From Streptomyces nodosus (GTDB taxonomy: Bacteria; Actinomycetota; Actinomycetes; Streptomycetales; Streptomycetaceae): DNA of 64,000 nucleotides. A model generated the notes under the pieces. The model ran no database searches. It saw nothing but the letters and a program-made list of their open reading frames with translations, and was not told the origin of the DNA. The number at the start of each line of letters is the position of its first letter. Position 1 is the first letter of the stretch. This document shows, piece after piece, positions 18,616 through 27,391 of this stretch. The translations under genes and the position numbers were made by a program. Location of the stretch: contig NZ_CP023747.1 of NCBI RefSeq assembly GCF_008704995.1, positions 7,598,001 to 7,662,000 of the forward strand. The letters are read 5' to 3'.

Positions 18616-19062
18616 TTATGTGGCGGGCAGGGCGGCGGCGAGCAGGACGACGCCCAGCGAACCGACCAGCGATGCGACGGCAAGGGCTCGGGCCAGTTCG
18701 GCGCGCCCTCTGGTGTGGGCGATGCCATGGCCGGCAGCGGCGAGCATGACCAGGACGAACAGCCCGAGCTTGGCCGCCAGGGTGCGTCCGTAGCCGGGGT
18801 CGGCGAGCGAGGCCCAGGTGACACCCTTGTGCCAGGCCATGGCCCAGCCGGTGCCGAGTTGGAGGGGGAGGAACAGCGCCCCGGTCAGCAGTCCGAAGCG
18901 GCGGCCCGCCTCGGCCGCGAAACGGTCCCTGGCGTCCTCGGACAGCATCCGCCGGGCCAGCGGCAACACCACCAGGGACAGGGCCAGTTGCCCGCCGACC
19001 CACAGGACGGCACCGGTGACGTGCAGGAAGCGCACCAGAGACCACAGACCGACACCGCCCAC
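18616..19062 (-). CDS. CopD-like four-helix membrane protein
   Basis: 148 residues, GTG start sharing one base with the nitrite reductase stop (TAGTG). About four helices: residues 6-28, 55-75, 93-112 and 120-145. Conserved features RFLHVTGAVLWVGG and a later GHGIAHTR recall CopD/DUF2269-type membrane proteins, whose histidines can bind copper or heme. Tight coupling to the copper nitrite reductase suggests a role in copper supply or electron transfer; not proven. Confidence 0.65.
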   Translation of the reverse strand: MGGVGLWSLVRFLHVTGAVLWVGGQLALSLVVLPLARRMLSEDARDRFAAEAGRRFGLLTGALFLPLQLGTGWAMAWHKGVTWASLADPGYGRTLAAKLGLFVLVMLAAAGHGIAHTRGRAELARALAVASLVGSLGVVLLAAALPAT

Positions 19063-21665
19063 TACTTGCTCACCTCCACCATGCCCATGGCACCGGCCTC
19101 GGCGTGGCGCATGTCGTGGTCGATGAAGGAGTAGTGGCCGGCCGCGGGGAACGTGGTCTCGACGAAACCTCCTTGGGCCAGGGCCAGGCCCAGCACCTGC
19201 GAGCCCCCGGGCCGACCGGGCTCGACGAGGTAGGCGCCCTCCTCGTAGACCGTGTCGAAGACGGTGCCGACGATGTGGAATGCGATGCCGTCACCCGGCC
19301 CGGCGGCCACCACCCAAAAGCGGGCCCGCTGCCCGGCCTTCGCCCTGAGGGGCGCCTTGGCGTACTGGGCGGCGACGCCGTTGAACACCCAGGCGTCCGG
19401 GGCGCCCTGACGCATCTTCGCCACCTGGGCCGCGCTGCCGGGCGTGCCGAGATAGAGCTCCGAGGACACCAGCACATACTCATGGTCCACCTTCGGCAGG
19501 CCGGGCGGGTCGATGACGACGGCACCGTACATGCCGTTGCCCATGTGCTGGAGCATCGGCGCCGTACTGCAGTGGTACAGCCAGGCGCCGGCCCTTTCGG
19601 CACGGAAACGGTAGACCAGCCGCTGTCCCGGAGCGATGGTGCGCATCGCCCGGTCGGGGGAGAGGGAGCCGGCGTGGAAGTCGATGCCATGGCCCATGGC
19701 GGGATCGTCGTTGACGAGGGTGACCTCGAAGACGTCGCCCACCCGTCCGTGCAGTACGGGGCCGGGAGCGGTGCCGCCGAAGGTCCACATCTGCTGTCTG
19801 ACGCCCGGGGCCACCTCGATGGTCCGGCGGACGGCGTGCAGTTCGATCCTGTGCACCGTTCCGGCGAGTGCGGGGGCCAGGGCCGCGTCGCGGGGCTTCC
19901 AGCCGGGGGAGAAGCCGGCGGAGAGGTCCGGATTGCTGTCGTCGGTGACGGCGGTCGGCCCGTCGTGCATGCCGGCCATGTCGTCGGTGCTGTTCCGCAC
20001 GACGATGTCCATGGTCATTCCCGCGGCGCGGTGACCGGGCAGGGTGCACCACGCCGTTCGGGTTTCGGTGACGGGCCCGAGATCGAGGGTCCGGCTCTGC
20101 CCGGGGGAGAGGAGCGGTGTGGCGGGGCCGCCCTCGACCTTGAGGTCGTGGCGCTGGGCGTCCTTGTTGGTGACCTTCAGCCGCAGTTCGGTGCCCGCCG
20201 TGACATCGATCCTGCCGGGCCGGATGCGCATGCCGGCCAGGGTCACATCGACGGTGCGTGTGACGGCGGCGCCGTTGCCGCCCGCTCGTGAGGCGTCGGC
20301 CGGGTGGTCGGTGCCGCCGCCACTGTTCGCCACCAGTACCGCCAGCACGATCAGTACGGTGCCGCCCGCGGTGCCCAGCAGGACCGGCCGTCGCGACGAG
20401 GGGCTTTCCCCCGCACCGCCGCCCCTGCGTACGAGGACGCGGACCAGGAGAGCGAGGAACGCCGCTCCGGCCCCCGCGGCCAGCAGGAGTCCCGCCGTGC
20501 CCACCGGATCGGGCAGCGGCAGGGCCAGCAACGCCACTCCGCCGTTGAGGGCCACGAACCGGGCCGGCCAGCCGAGTTCCAGGACCGCCCGCAGCGCGGC
20601 CCGCTCCCTCGGCCCACCGGTGAGCACGATCGGCAGCAGATACGTCAGGGCGCCGATGAGGACCTGCGCCACGAAGCCGACGATCACGACCGGGACCAGA
20701 AGAGTGAAGTCCTCCCCTGCCTCGGTGAGCGGCCGGACGGCCAGGACGCCCGCGTCCGCGGCCACGCCGGCGCACAGCCATCCGGCCGCCGCGCCCAGCA
20801 TCCATGCGGCCGCCGCCGATACCGGGCGTCGACGGCGGATCGTGCGCGCGAGCAGGGTCGTCATCAGGACCGTGCCGACGGCGTACGCCATGACACCGGC
20901 CACAGCGGGCCAACGCCGTCCGGCCACCAGAGCGACCACCGCGGTCAGCAGTCCGCCCCCGGTCAGGGCCAGTACCCAGCGCGCGACCCGCGTGGTGCGC
21001 TCCGTCATGCGCACGCCCAGCACGGTGGGCCAGAGCATGAACAGGGTGCCCAGGACCGGCAGTCCGATCCAGCCCAGCAGGGTCACATGGATGTGGGCCA
21101 GCCGCAGCCCGGCGTAGTACCGAGGACCCGCGTGACCGGTTGCGATCAGTCCGCCCAGTACCGCGCCCACGATCAGCGCCGCCGCGGCCGCCCGGTAGAA
21201 ACCGACCACCCGGGCGAGACGTCCGCCCAGGGCCCCTCGCCCCATGCGCACGAGCACCACCAGGTGGGCGGCGAGCGCGGCCACCAGCAGTACGCAGCCG
21301 GCGCCGGTCAGAACCGGCCGGTCGAGCCACACACCGATGAGCACACCCAGCACGGCGAGGTTCACCGCCGCGAGCCGGGCATCGCTCCTCCGCTCGTCGG
21401 GACGACGGGCGTGCAGCAGGGCGACGGCGAAGTGCTCGCTCCACACCATGACGGCGGTGGTGGCGGCACCGAGCAGGAACAGATGGACCGCCAGCCAGCG
21501 CGCCACCGGCAGGGTCTGCTGGGCGCCGGCCGCCACCAGCGCCAGCCCCACCCACACCGCCACCACCGAGTGGGCACGTAGCTGACGGGTCTTCAGGTCC
21601 GGCTGCTTGAGACCGCCGGGATGCCGGGCATCGGTGGGTGCGGGGTGATCGACCTGGCTGCTCAC
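19062..21665 (-). CDS. nirK: Membrane-fused copper nitrite reductase (TM domain + cupredoxin + NirK)
   Basis: 867 residues. Residues ~30-450 form about 13 helices with a histidine-bearing segment AHIHVTLLGWIGLPVLG that resembles heme-copper oxidase-like domains. A cupredoxin follows (about 465-560, WCTLPGH with Cys540). The rest is NirK: type-1 copper ligands His659, Cys699, His707, Met712; type-2 ligands His664, His698, His850; catalytic Asp662 and His797. So nitrite reduction to NO should be intact, and on the outer face of the membrane. GTG start 21665 overlaps the radical SAM stop. The extra domains could carry electrons from quinol to the NirK copper. Confidence 0.88.
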   Translation of the reverse strand: MSSQVDHPAPTDARHPGGLKQPDLKTRQLRAHSVVAVWVGLALVAAGAQQTLPVARWLAVHLFLLGAATTAVMVWSEHFAVALLHARRPDERRSDARLAAVNLAVLGVLIGVWLDRPVLTGAGCVLLVAALAAHLVVLVRMGRGALGGRLARVVGFYRAAAAALIVGAVLGGLIATGHAGPRYYAGLRLAHIHVTLLGWIGLPVLGTLFMLWPTVLGVRMTERTTRVARWVLALTGGGLLTAVVALVAGRRWPAVAGVMAYAVGTVLMTTLLARTIRRRRPVSAAAAWMLGAAAGWLCAGVAADAGVLAVRPLTEAGEDFTLLVPVVIVGFVAQVLIGALTYLLPIVLTGGPRERAALRAVLELGWPARFVALNGGVALLALPLPDPVGTAGLLLAAGAGAAFLALLVRVLVRRGGGAGESPSSRRPVLLGTAGGTVLIVLAVLVANSGGGTDHPADASRAGGNGAAVTRTVDVTLAGMRIRPGRIDVTAGTELRLKVTNKDAQRHDLKVEGGPATPLLSPGQSRTLDLGPVTETRTAWCTLPGHRAAGMTMDIVVRNSTDDMAGMHDGPTAVTDDSNPDLSAGFSPGWKPRDAALAPALAGTVHRIELHAVRRTIEVAPGVRQQMWTFGGTAPGPVLHGRVGDVFEVTLVNDDPAMGHGIDFHAGSLSPDRAMRTIAPGQRLVYRFRAERAGAWLYHCSTAPMLQHMGNGMYGAVVIDPPGLPKVDHEYVLVSSELYLGTPGSAAQVAKMRQGAPDAWVFNGVAAQYAKAPLRAKAGQRARFWVVAAGPGDGIAFHIVGTVFDTVYEEGAYLVEPGRPGGSQVLGLALAQGGFVETTFPAAGHYSFIDHDMRHAEAGAMGMVEVSK

Positions 21666-22915
21666 ATGACGTCCTGTTGTGGTGCGCGGCGTTCGGACGG
21701 GGGAGAGGAACCCGCCGCGGTGGCGTCGCCGGGCAGCAACGCGGCCAGTTCTCTCTGATAGGGGAAGGTCCCGGGCCGGTAGCCGCACCACGGCTCCTCC
21801 GCGTACGGATCTCCGGTCACGCCGTAGGCGCGGGACCGGGAGCCTCCGCACACGCGGCGGAACTCGCACGCCCCGCACCGGCCGCGCAGCCGGTCCGGGT
21901 CCCGCAGTCCGGTGAACAACTCCGAAGTGCGGTAGATCTCGGGCAGCGGCCTCTCCCGTACGCTCCCCGCGCCCAGCGGCAGAAAGCCGCTGGGATGCAC
22001 CGTGCCGGTGTGCGAGATGAACACGAAGCCACGGCCCGCGTTGACGTCCAACGGCGGCCGACGAGCCCGGCGCCCACCGGCGTTCAAGCCCAACTCTGCG
22101 GCGCGGTCGCGCAGTTGCCGGTACAGCGGCCCGAGCCCCAGGACCGCGACATGGTCCTCGCCGAGCTCCGCCAGCACCTTCCGCTGAAGCGCGACGCGTC
22201 GGAAATGGTGCGCCTCGGTCGTCTTCGCGGGCACGGTCAGGCCCACGTCGTGGACGAAGTTCAGCACATCCTCGGCCTCGGCCGCCGTAAGGACACCGAG
22301 TTGTCTGCCGCGCCCGGTGGGCACCAGGAAGAAGGCGCTCCACAGCATCGCGCCGTGCTCGGCGACCAGACGGACGATGTCCGGCAGGTCAAGGAGGTTG
22401 TGCCGGGCGACCGTCGTGTTGATCTGCACCTTCATCCCGAGGGCGCGGGCGGTGTCCCAGGCGTCCAGGGTCCAGCGGAACACCCCGGGAACACCGCGGA
22501 ATCCGTCGTGCAGTTCGGCCGTGGAGCCGTCCAGGCTGAGCGACAGCCCGACGGCACCCGCCTCGTGCACGGCGCGCAGCCGGTCCGGGGTGAGCGTGGG
22601 GGTGCCGGAGGGGGACACGGCGACACGGACGCCCGCCTCTTCGCCGTACCTGATCAGCTCCAGCAGGTCGGGGCGCTGGAACGGGTCCCCGCCGGTGATG
22701 ACGAACAGCGGGGCGGGCTGTCCGAACGCGGCGACCTGATGGAGCAGGTCCTTGGCGGTGGCGGTGTCCAACTCGCGCGGGTGGCGGTCCGGTACGGCCT
22801 CGGCACGGCAGTGCAGACAGGCCAGGGGGCAGGCCCGGGTGGACTCCCAGATGACGATGAACGGCTTGTCCGCGACGTTCTGGTGCTGTCGGCGGATCGC
22901 TTGCACACCGCTCAT
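21662..22915 (-). CDS. Radical SAM/SPASM protein (NirJ/AhbD-like, TIGR04053 type)
   Basis: 417 residues. Radical SAM cluster motif CPLACLHC near residue 29, GGDPFQRPD, and a SPASM region with CGACEFRRVCGG and a final Cys in EEPWC. Relatives work in heme, heme d1 or peptide modification. Good GGAGG site before ATG 22915. First gene of the operon with the NirK fusion and CopD-like gene, which is odd because NirK needs no heme d1. Possible roles: heme for NarI/qNor, or maturation of the fused membrane domain. Confidence 0.85.
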   Translation of the reverse strand: MSGVQAIRRQHQNVADKPFIVIWESTRACPLACLHCRAEAVPDRHPRELDTATAKDLLHQVAAFGQPAPLFVITGGDPFQRPDLLELIRYGEEAGVRVAVSPSGTPTLTPDRLRAVHEAGAVGLSLSLDGSTAELHDGFRGVPGVFRWTLDAWDTARALGMKVQINTTVARHNLLDLPDIVRLVAEHGAMLWSAFFLVPTGRGRQLGVLTAAEAEDVLNFVHDVGLTVPAKTTEAHHFRRVALQRKVLAELGEDHVAVLGLGPLYRQLRDRAAELGLNAGGRRARRPPLDVNAGRGFVFISHTGTVHPSGFLPLGAGSVRERPLPEIYRTSELFTGLRDPDRLRGRCGACEFRRVCGGSRSRAYGVTGDPYAEEPWCGYRPGTFPYQRELAALLPGDATAAGSSPPSERRAPQQDVM

Positions 22916-23661
22916 CGCGGCCTCCGTACAGGTCGAGTACGCATCGTGCGTCCGACCGCCCGGGAGTCAGGGCAGACGTGACGGGCGGTCGGACGGCGAC
23001 CGGTCCGGCCCGCGTGCGGCGCCCACCACGGGGGACGACGGTGGAGACGGCCGTGCGGGCGCCTCGTTCGGTCGTACACGGGATACCTCCGGATCGGTCG
23101 GCAGCCAGCATTCGGCATCAGCCGGTCCGACGGCAGCGGCCGAAGAGCCCACGGACATGGGCCGATCGTCCCTGCTTCCGGCGATCACCACGCGACGGGT
23201 GGATCCGTCAGGAGCGGTGCAGGCCCGTGCCCGACGCATCCGCCGTGGCCGGCAGCGCCATGCCGATGCCGGTCGGTTCGGGGGAGCCGGGCGTCCCGAT
23301 GACCGCGGACCGCGCAGGCGGCCGTGGCGGCGCCGGATCGGCGACGGACGGGGACCGGACCAGGAGCGTGCCGCGGCTGTCCCAGCCCATGGACACGAGA
23401 AGACGTGGCCCGGACGGCCGGACCTGACGGTCCCTGGCCGCTCCCGGCCGGTCACCGGTCAGGATCGCCGTGGCGCGTCGGTCTGCGCCTGAGCCGACCG
23501 GCCCTCGGGCACCGCCCCATGGCCCCTTGTCACCGCCCGGAACGGCCCTCGACGGAGGTGAAGTTCACGAAGGACCAGGATGCGGACCGGGCCGGTAGGT
23601 GTCCCGACAGGGCCGTTCGGCCCCGGGGCCCGGAGCGGGATCGGCCCCTACGTTCGTGGTC
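22916..23661. other. Long divergent intergenic region
   Basis: 746 bases between the divergent nitrite reductase operon and narG. Several short open frames exist, but none has a recognisable product together with a ribosome site. It should contain both promoters and binding sites for redox or nitrate regulators. GGGCCGATCGTCCC-like sequence at 23159-23172 is loosely DosR-box-like but too weak to call. Confidence 0.4.
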
Positions 23662-26600
23662 ATGGAGAACGACGAGAGCGCGCGCCCGTCGCAGCGGCGC
23701 GCAGGGCAGGGCTGGCCGTTGGCCGCCCGTCGGCTGCTGACCCGTCGCGAGGTGTCGGCCGACGGACGCGCCGTCTTCGGTGAGGGCGACCCCAAGTGGG
23801 AGGGGTTCTACCGGGACCGCTGGGCCCACGACAGGGTGGTGCGCTCCACCCACGGCGTGAACTGCACCGGGTCGTGTTCGTGGATGGTGTACGTCAAGGA
23901 CGGGATCATCACCTGGGAGCACCAGGCCACCGACTACCCGTCGATCGGCACGGACTGCCCGGAGTACGAGCCGCGCGGTTGCCCGCGCGGTGCGTCGTTC
24001 TCCTGGTACACCTACTCGCCCAGCCGGGTCCGCTACCCGTACGTCCGGGGTGCCCTGCTGGAGCTGTGGCGCGAGGCCCGGCGCAGACTCGGTGATCCCG
24101 TGGCGGCCTGGGCGGAGATCGCCGGCGATCCGGTCAAGGCGCGCGCCTACAAGCGGGCCCGCGGCAAGGGCGGCCTGGTGCGCGCCGACTGGGACGAGGT
24201 CGCCGAGCTCGTCGCCGCCGCCCAGGTCCACACGATCAAGGCGTACGGTCCCGACCGCGTGGCCGGTTTCTCCCCGATCCCGGCGATGTCCATGGCGTCG
24301 TTCGCGGCCGGGTCCCGATTCATGTCGCTGATCGGCGGCACGCTGCTGTCGTTCTACGACTGGTACGCCGATCTCCCCGTCGCCTCCCCGCAGGTCTTCG
24401 GCGACCAGACCGACGTCCCCGAGGCGGCGGACTGGTGGAACGCGGGCTATCTGATCATGTGGGGCTCCAACATCCCCGTCACCCGGACCCCGGACGCCCA
24501 CTTCCTGACCGAGACCCGCTACAACGGCACCAAGGTCGTCGCGGTCAGTCCCGACTACGCGGACAACGTCAAGTTCGCCGACGAGTGGCTCGCCCCGCAT
24601 CCCGGCACGGACGGGGCGCTCGCGATGGCCATGGGGCATGTGATCCTGCGCGAGTTCCTTGTCGACCACGAAGTGCCCTACTTCCGCGACTACCTGCGGA
24701 CGTACACGGACGCGCCGTTCCTCGTGACGCTGCGGGACGGCGCCCACGGGCTGGTCCCGGACGGGTTCCTGACCGCCGCCGACCTCGGCCGCGAGGCCGA
24801 GGGGGACACGGAGAGCGCGGAGACCACCGAGAACGCGGAGTTCAAGACGGTGCTCCTCGACCGTGCCACCGGTGAGCCGGTGGTTCCCGGCGGCTCGCTC
24901 GGCTTCCGCTGGGACAAGGCCGGACAGGGCCGCTGGAACCTCGATCTCGGCGACGTCGTACCCGAGTTGAGCCTTCTGGAGTCCGCCGAGGACCTGGTGC
25001 GGGTGGCGCTGCCCCGGTTCGACGAGGGTGCCACCGAGGGCGGCTCCGTGATGGTACGCGGGGTCCCCGTCCGGCGCGTCGGCGGCCGACTGGTCACCAC
25101 CGTCTTCGACCTGATGCTGGCCCAGTACGGGGTGGCACGACCCGGTCTGCCGGGCGTCTGGCCGCTCGGGTACGACGACGCGTCCCAGCCGTACACGCCG
25201 GCCTGGCAGGAGACGGTCACCTCCGTACCGGCCGAGCAGGCGGCGCGGATCGCCCGGGAGTTCGCCCGCAACGCGGAGCGCACCAACGGCCGGTCGATGA
25301 TCGCGATGGGGGCGGGCACCAACCACTGGTTCCACTCGGACACCATCTACCGGGCGTTTCTGGCGCTGACCACGATGACCGGCTGCCAGGGCGTCAACGG
25401 CGGCGGGTGGGCGCACTACGTGGGCCAGGAGAAGGTGCGGCCGCTGACGGGCTTTCAGCACCTGGCGTTCGCCTTCGACTGGCAGCGCCCGACGCGGCAC
25501 ATGACGGGCACGTCGTACTGGTACCTCAACACCGACCAGTGGCGGTACGAGGCCTTCGGTCCCGAGGAGCTGGCCTCGCCGCTCGGCGCCGGTCGGTTCA
25601 GGGGCAAGGCGTTCGCGGACTGTCTCGCGCAGGCGGTGCGCCTCGGCTGGACCCCGGGCCACCCCGGCTTCGACCGCAACCCGCTGGATCTGGCCGACGA
25701 GGCGGCGGCCCGGGGGCGCGGGGTCGCCGAGCACATCGTGGACGAACTGAAGGCGGGGCGGCTGCGGTTCGCCGCCGAGGACCCGGACGACCCGGCCAAC
25801 TTCCCCCGGGTGCTGACCGTGTGGCGGGCGAACCTGCTGGGCTCCTCCGGCAAGGGCAGCGAGTACTTCCTGCGTCATCTGCTGGGCGCGGACGCGGCCG
25901 TCCGCTCGGCCGAGACCCCGCCGGGCGAGCGGCCCGAGGAGGTGGTGTGGCACGAGGAGGCCCCCGAGGGCAAGCTCGACCTGCTGGTCACCATGGACTT
26001 CCGGATGACCTCCACCGGGCTGCTGTCGGACGTGGTCCTGCCGGCCGCGACCTGGTACGAGAAGGACGACCTGTCCAGCACGGACATGCATCCCTTTGTG
26101 CACGCCTTCACCCCCGCCATCGCCCCGCCCTGGCAGGCCCGCACCGACTACGACACCTTCCTGACCATCGCCGACCGGTTCAGCGAACTGGCCGCTGAGC
26201 ATCTCGGGACCCGCACCGACGTCCTCGCGGTGCCGCTGACGCACGACACCCCGGACGAACTCGCCCAGCCGGGCGGGGTCGTACGGGACTGGAAGGCCGG
26301 TGAGTGCGAGCCGGTCCCGGGCCGGACCATGCCGAAGCTGGTGGTGGTCGAGCGGGACTACGGGGCCGTCGCCCAGAAGATCCGCGCCGTCGGCCCGCTG
26401 CTCGACACCCTGGGCACAACCACCAAGGGCGTCACCGTGCACCCCGACCGGGAGATCGAGGAGCTGCGCCACCGCTGCGGCACCGTGCGCGACGGGATCG
26501 GCGCCGGCCGTCCCTCCCTGGCCACCGCGAGCGACATGTGCGAGGCGATCCTCGCACTGTCGGGCACCGCCAACGGGCGCCTGGCGACGGAGGGTTTCCG

Positions 26601-27390
26601 GGAACTGGAGCGGCAGACCGGCAGCAAGGGCCTGGTCGAGCTGGCGTCCGAGCGCGAGGCGGAACGGATCACCTTCGCCGACACCCGCACCCAGCCGCGC
26701 GCGGTGATGACGTCGTACGAGTGGTCCGGCTCGGAGACCGGCGGCCGCCGCTACTCGCCCTTCGTCATCAACGTCGAGCACAAGAAGCCCTGGCACACCC
26801 TCACCGGCCGTCAGCACTTCTTCGTCCAGCACGACTGGATGGCCGAGCTGGGTGAGCAACTTCCCGTGTACCGGCCGCCGTTGAACGCGATCCGGCATTA
26901 CGGCGACGAGCATCTTCACGAGGACGGACGCGCCGAGGTGACCGTGCGCTACCTCACTCCGCACTCCAAGTGGTCCATCCACTCCGAGTACCAGGACAAC
27001 GCCTATATGCTCGCCCTCTCCCGCGGCGGCCCGGTGATCTGGATGTCCACCGCCGACGCCGAGAAGATCGGCGTCAAGGACAACGAGTGGATCGAGGCGT
27101 ACAACCGCAACGGCGTCGTGGTCGCCCGCGCCGTGGTCACCCACCGGATGCCCGAGGGCACGGTGTACATGTACCACGCCAAGGACCGCACGGTGAACGT
27201 CCCGAAGACCGAGGTCAGCGGCAAGCGCGGCGGTATCCACAACTCGCTCACCCGCCTGCTCGTCAAGCCGACCCATCTCGCGGGCGGCTACGCCCAGTTC
27301 ACCTATGCCTTCAACTACTACGGCCCGACCGGCAACCAGCGTGACGAGGTCACCGTCATCCGCCGCCGCAGCCAGCAAGTGGAGTACTGA
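23662..27390 (+). CDS. narG: Respiratory nitrate reductase alpha subunit
   Basis: 1242 residues. The FS0 cluster ligands His64, Cys68, Cys72 and Cys107 have the same spacing as in E. coli NarG, and the molybdenum ligand Asp233 is in LSFYDWYADLP. Molybdopterin-binding stretches continue to the C terminus. Contains Mo-bisMGD and reduces nitrate to nitrite on the cytoplasmic side. The start at ATG 23662 is chosen by protein similarity; the Shine-Dalgarno is poor. First gene of narGHJI. Confidence 0.97.
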   Translation: MENDESARPSQRRAGQGWPLAARRLLTRREVSADGRAVFGEGDPKWEGFYRDRWAHDRVVRSTHGVNCTGSCSWMVYVKDGIITWEHQATDYPSIGTDCPEYEPRGCPRGASFSWYTYSPSRVRYPYVRGALLELWREARRRLGDPVAAWAEIAGDPVKARAYKRARGKGGLVRADWDEVAELVAAAQVHTIKAYGPDRVAGFSPIPAMSMASFAAGSRFMSLIGGTLLSFYDWYADLPVASPQVFGDQTDVPEAADWWNAGYLIMWGSNIPVTRTPDAHFLTETRYNGTKVVAVSPDYADNVKFADEWLAPHPGTDGALAMAMGHVILREFLVDHEVPYFRDYLRTYTDAPFLVTLRDGAHGLVPDGFLTAADLGREAEGDTESAETTENAEFKTVLLDRATGEPVVPGGSLGFRWDKAGQGRWNLDLGDVVPELSLLESAEDLVRVALPRFDEGATEGGSVMVRGVPVRRVGGRLVTTVFDLMLAQYGVARPGLPGVWPLGYDDASQPYTPAWQETVTSVPAEQAARIAREFARNAERTNGRSMIAMGAGTNHWFHSDTIYRAFLALTTMTGCQGVNGGGWAHYVGQEKVRPLTGFQHLAFAFDWQRPTRHMTGTSYWYLNTDQWRYEAFGPEELASPLGAGRFRGKAFADCLAQAVRLGWTPGHPGFDRNPLDLADEAAARGRGVAEHIVDELKAGRLRFAAEDPDDPANFPRVLTVWRANLLGSSGKGSEYFLRHLLGADAAVRSAETPPGERPEEVVWHEEAPEGKLDLLVTMDFRMTSTGLLSDVVLPAATWYEKDDLSSTDMHPFVHAFTPAIAPPWQARTDYDTFLTIADRFSELAAEHLGTRTDVLAVPLTHDTPDELAQPGGVVRDWKAGECEPVPGRTMPKLVVVERDYGAVAQKIRAVGPLLDTLGTTTKGVTVHPDREIEELRHRCGTVRDGIGAGRPSLATASDMCEAILALSGTANGRLATEGFRELERQTGSKGLVELASEREAERITFADTRTQPRAVMTSYEWSGSETGGRRYSPFVINVEHKKPWHTLTGRQHFFVQHDWMAELGEQLPVYRPPLNAIRHYGDEHLHEDGRAEVTVRYLTPHSKWSIHSEYQDNAYMLALSRGGPVIWMSTADAEKIGVKDNEWIEAYNRNGVVVARAVVTHRMPEGTVYMYHAKDRTVNVPKTEVSGKRGGIHNSLTRLLVKPTHLAGGYAQFTYAFNYYGPTGNQRDEVTVIRRRSQQVEY

Positions 27391-27391
27391 C

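Noticed and set aside
23159..23172. DosR/OsdR-like box GGGCCGATCGTCCC
   Set aside because: Only a partial match to the dormancy-regulator motif, and no regulator is encoded nearby.
23208..23396. 62-codon minus-strand ORF in the narG upstream region
   Set aside because: Good GC3 but no ribosome site, no recognised product and Pro/Ala/Ser-rich composition.
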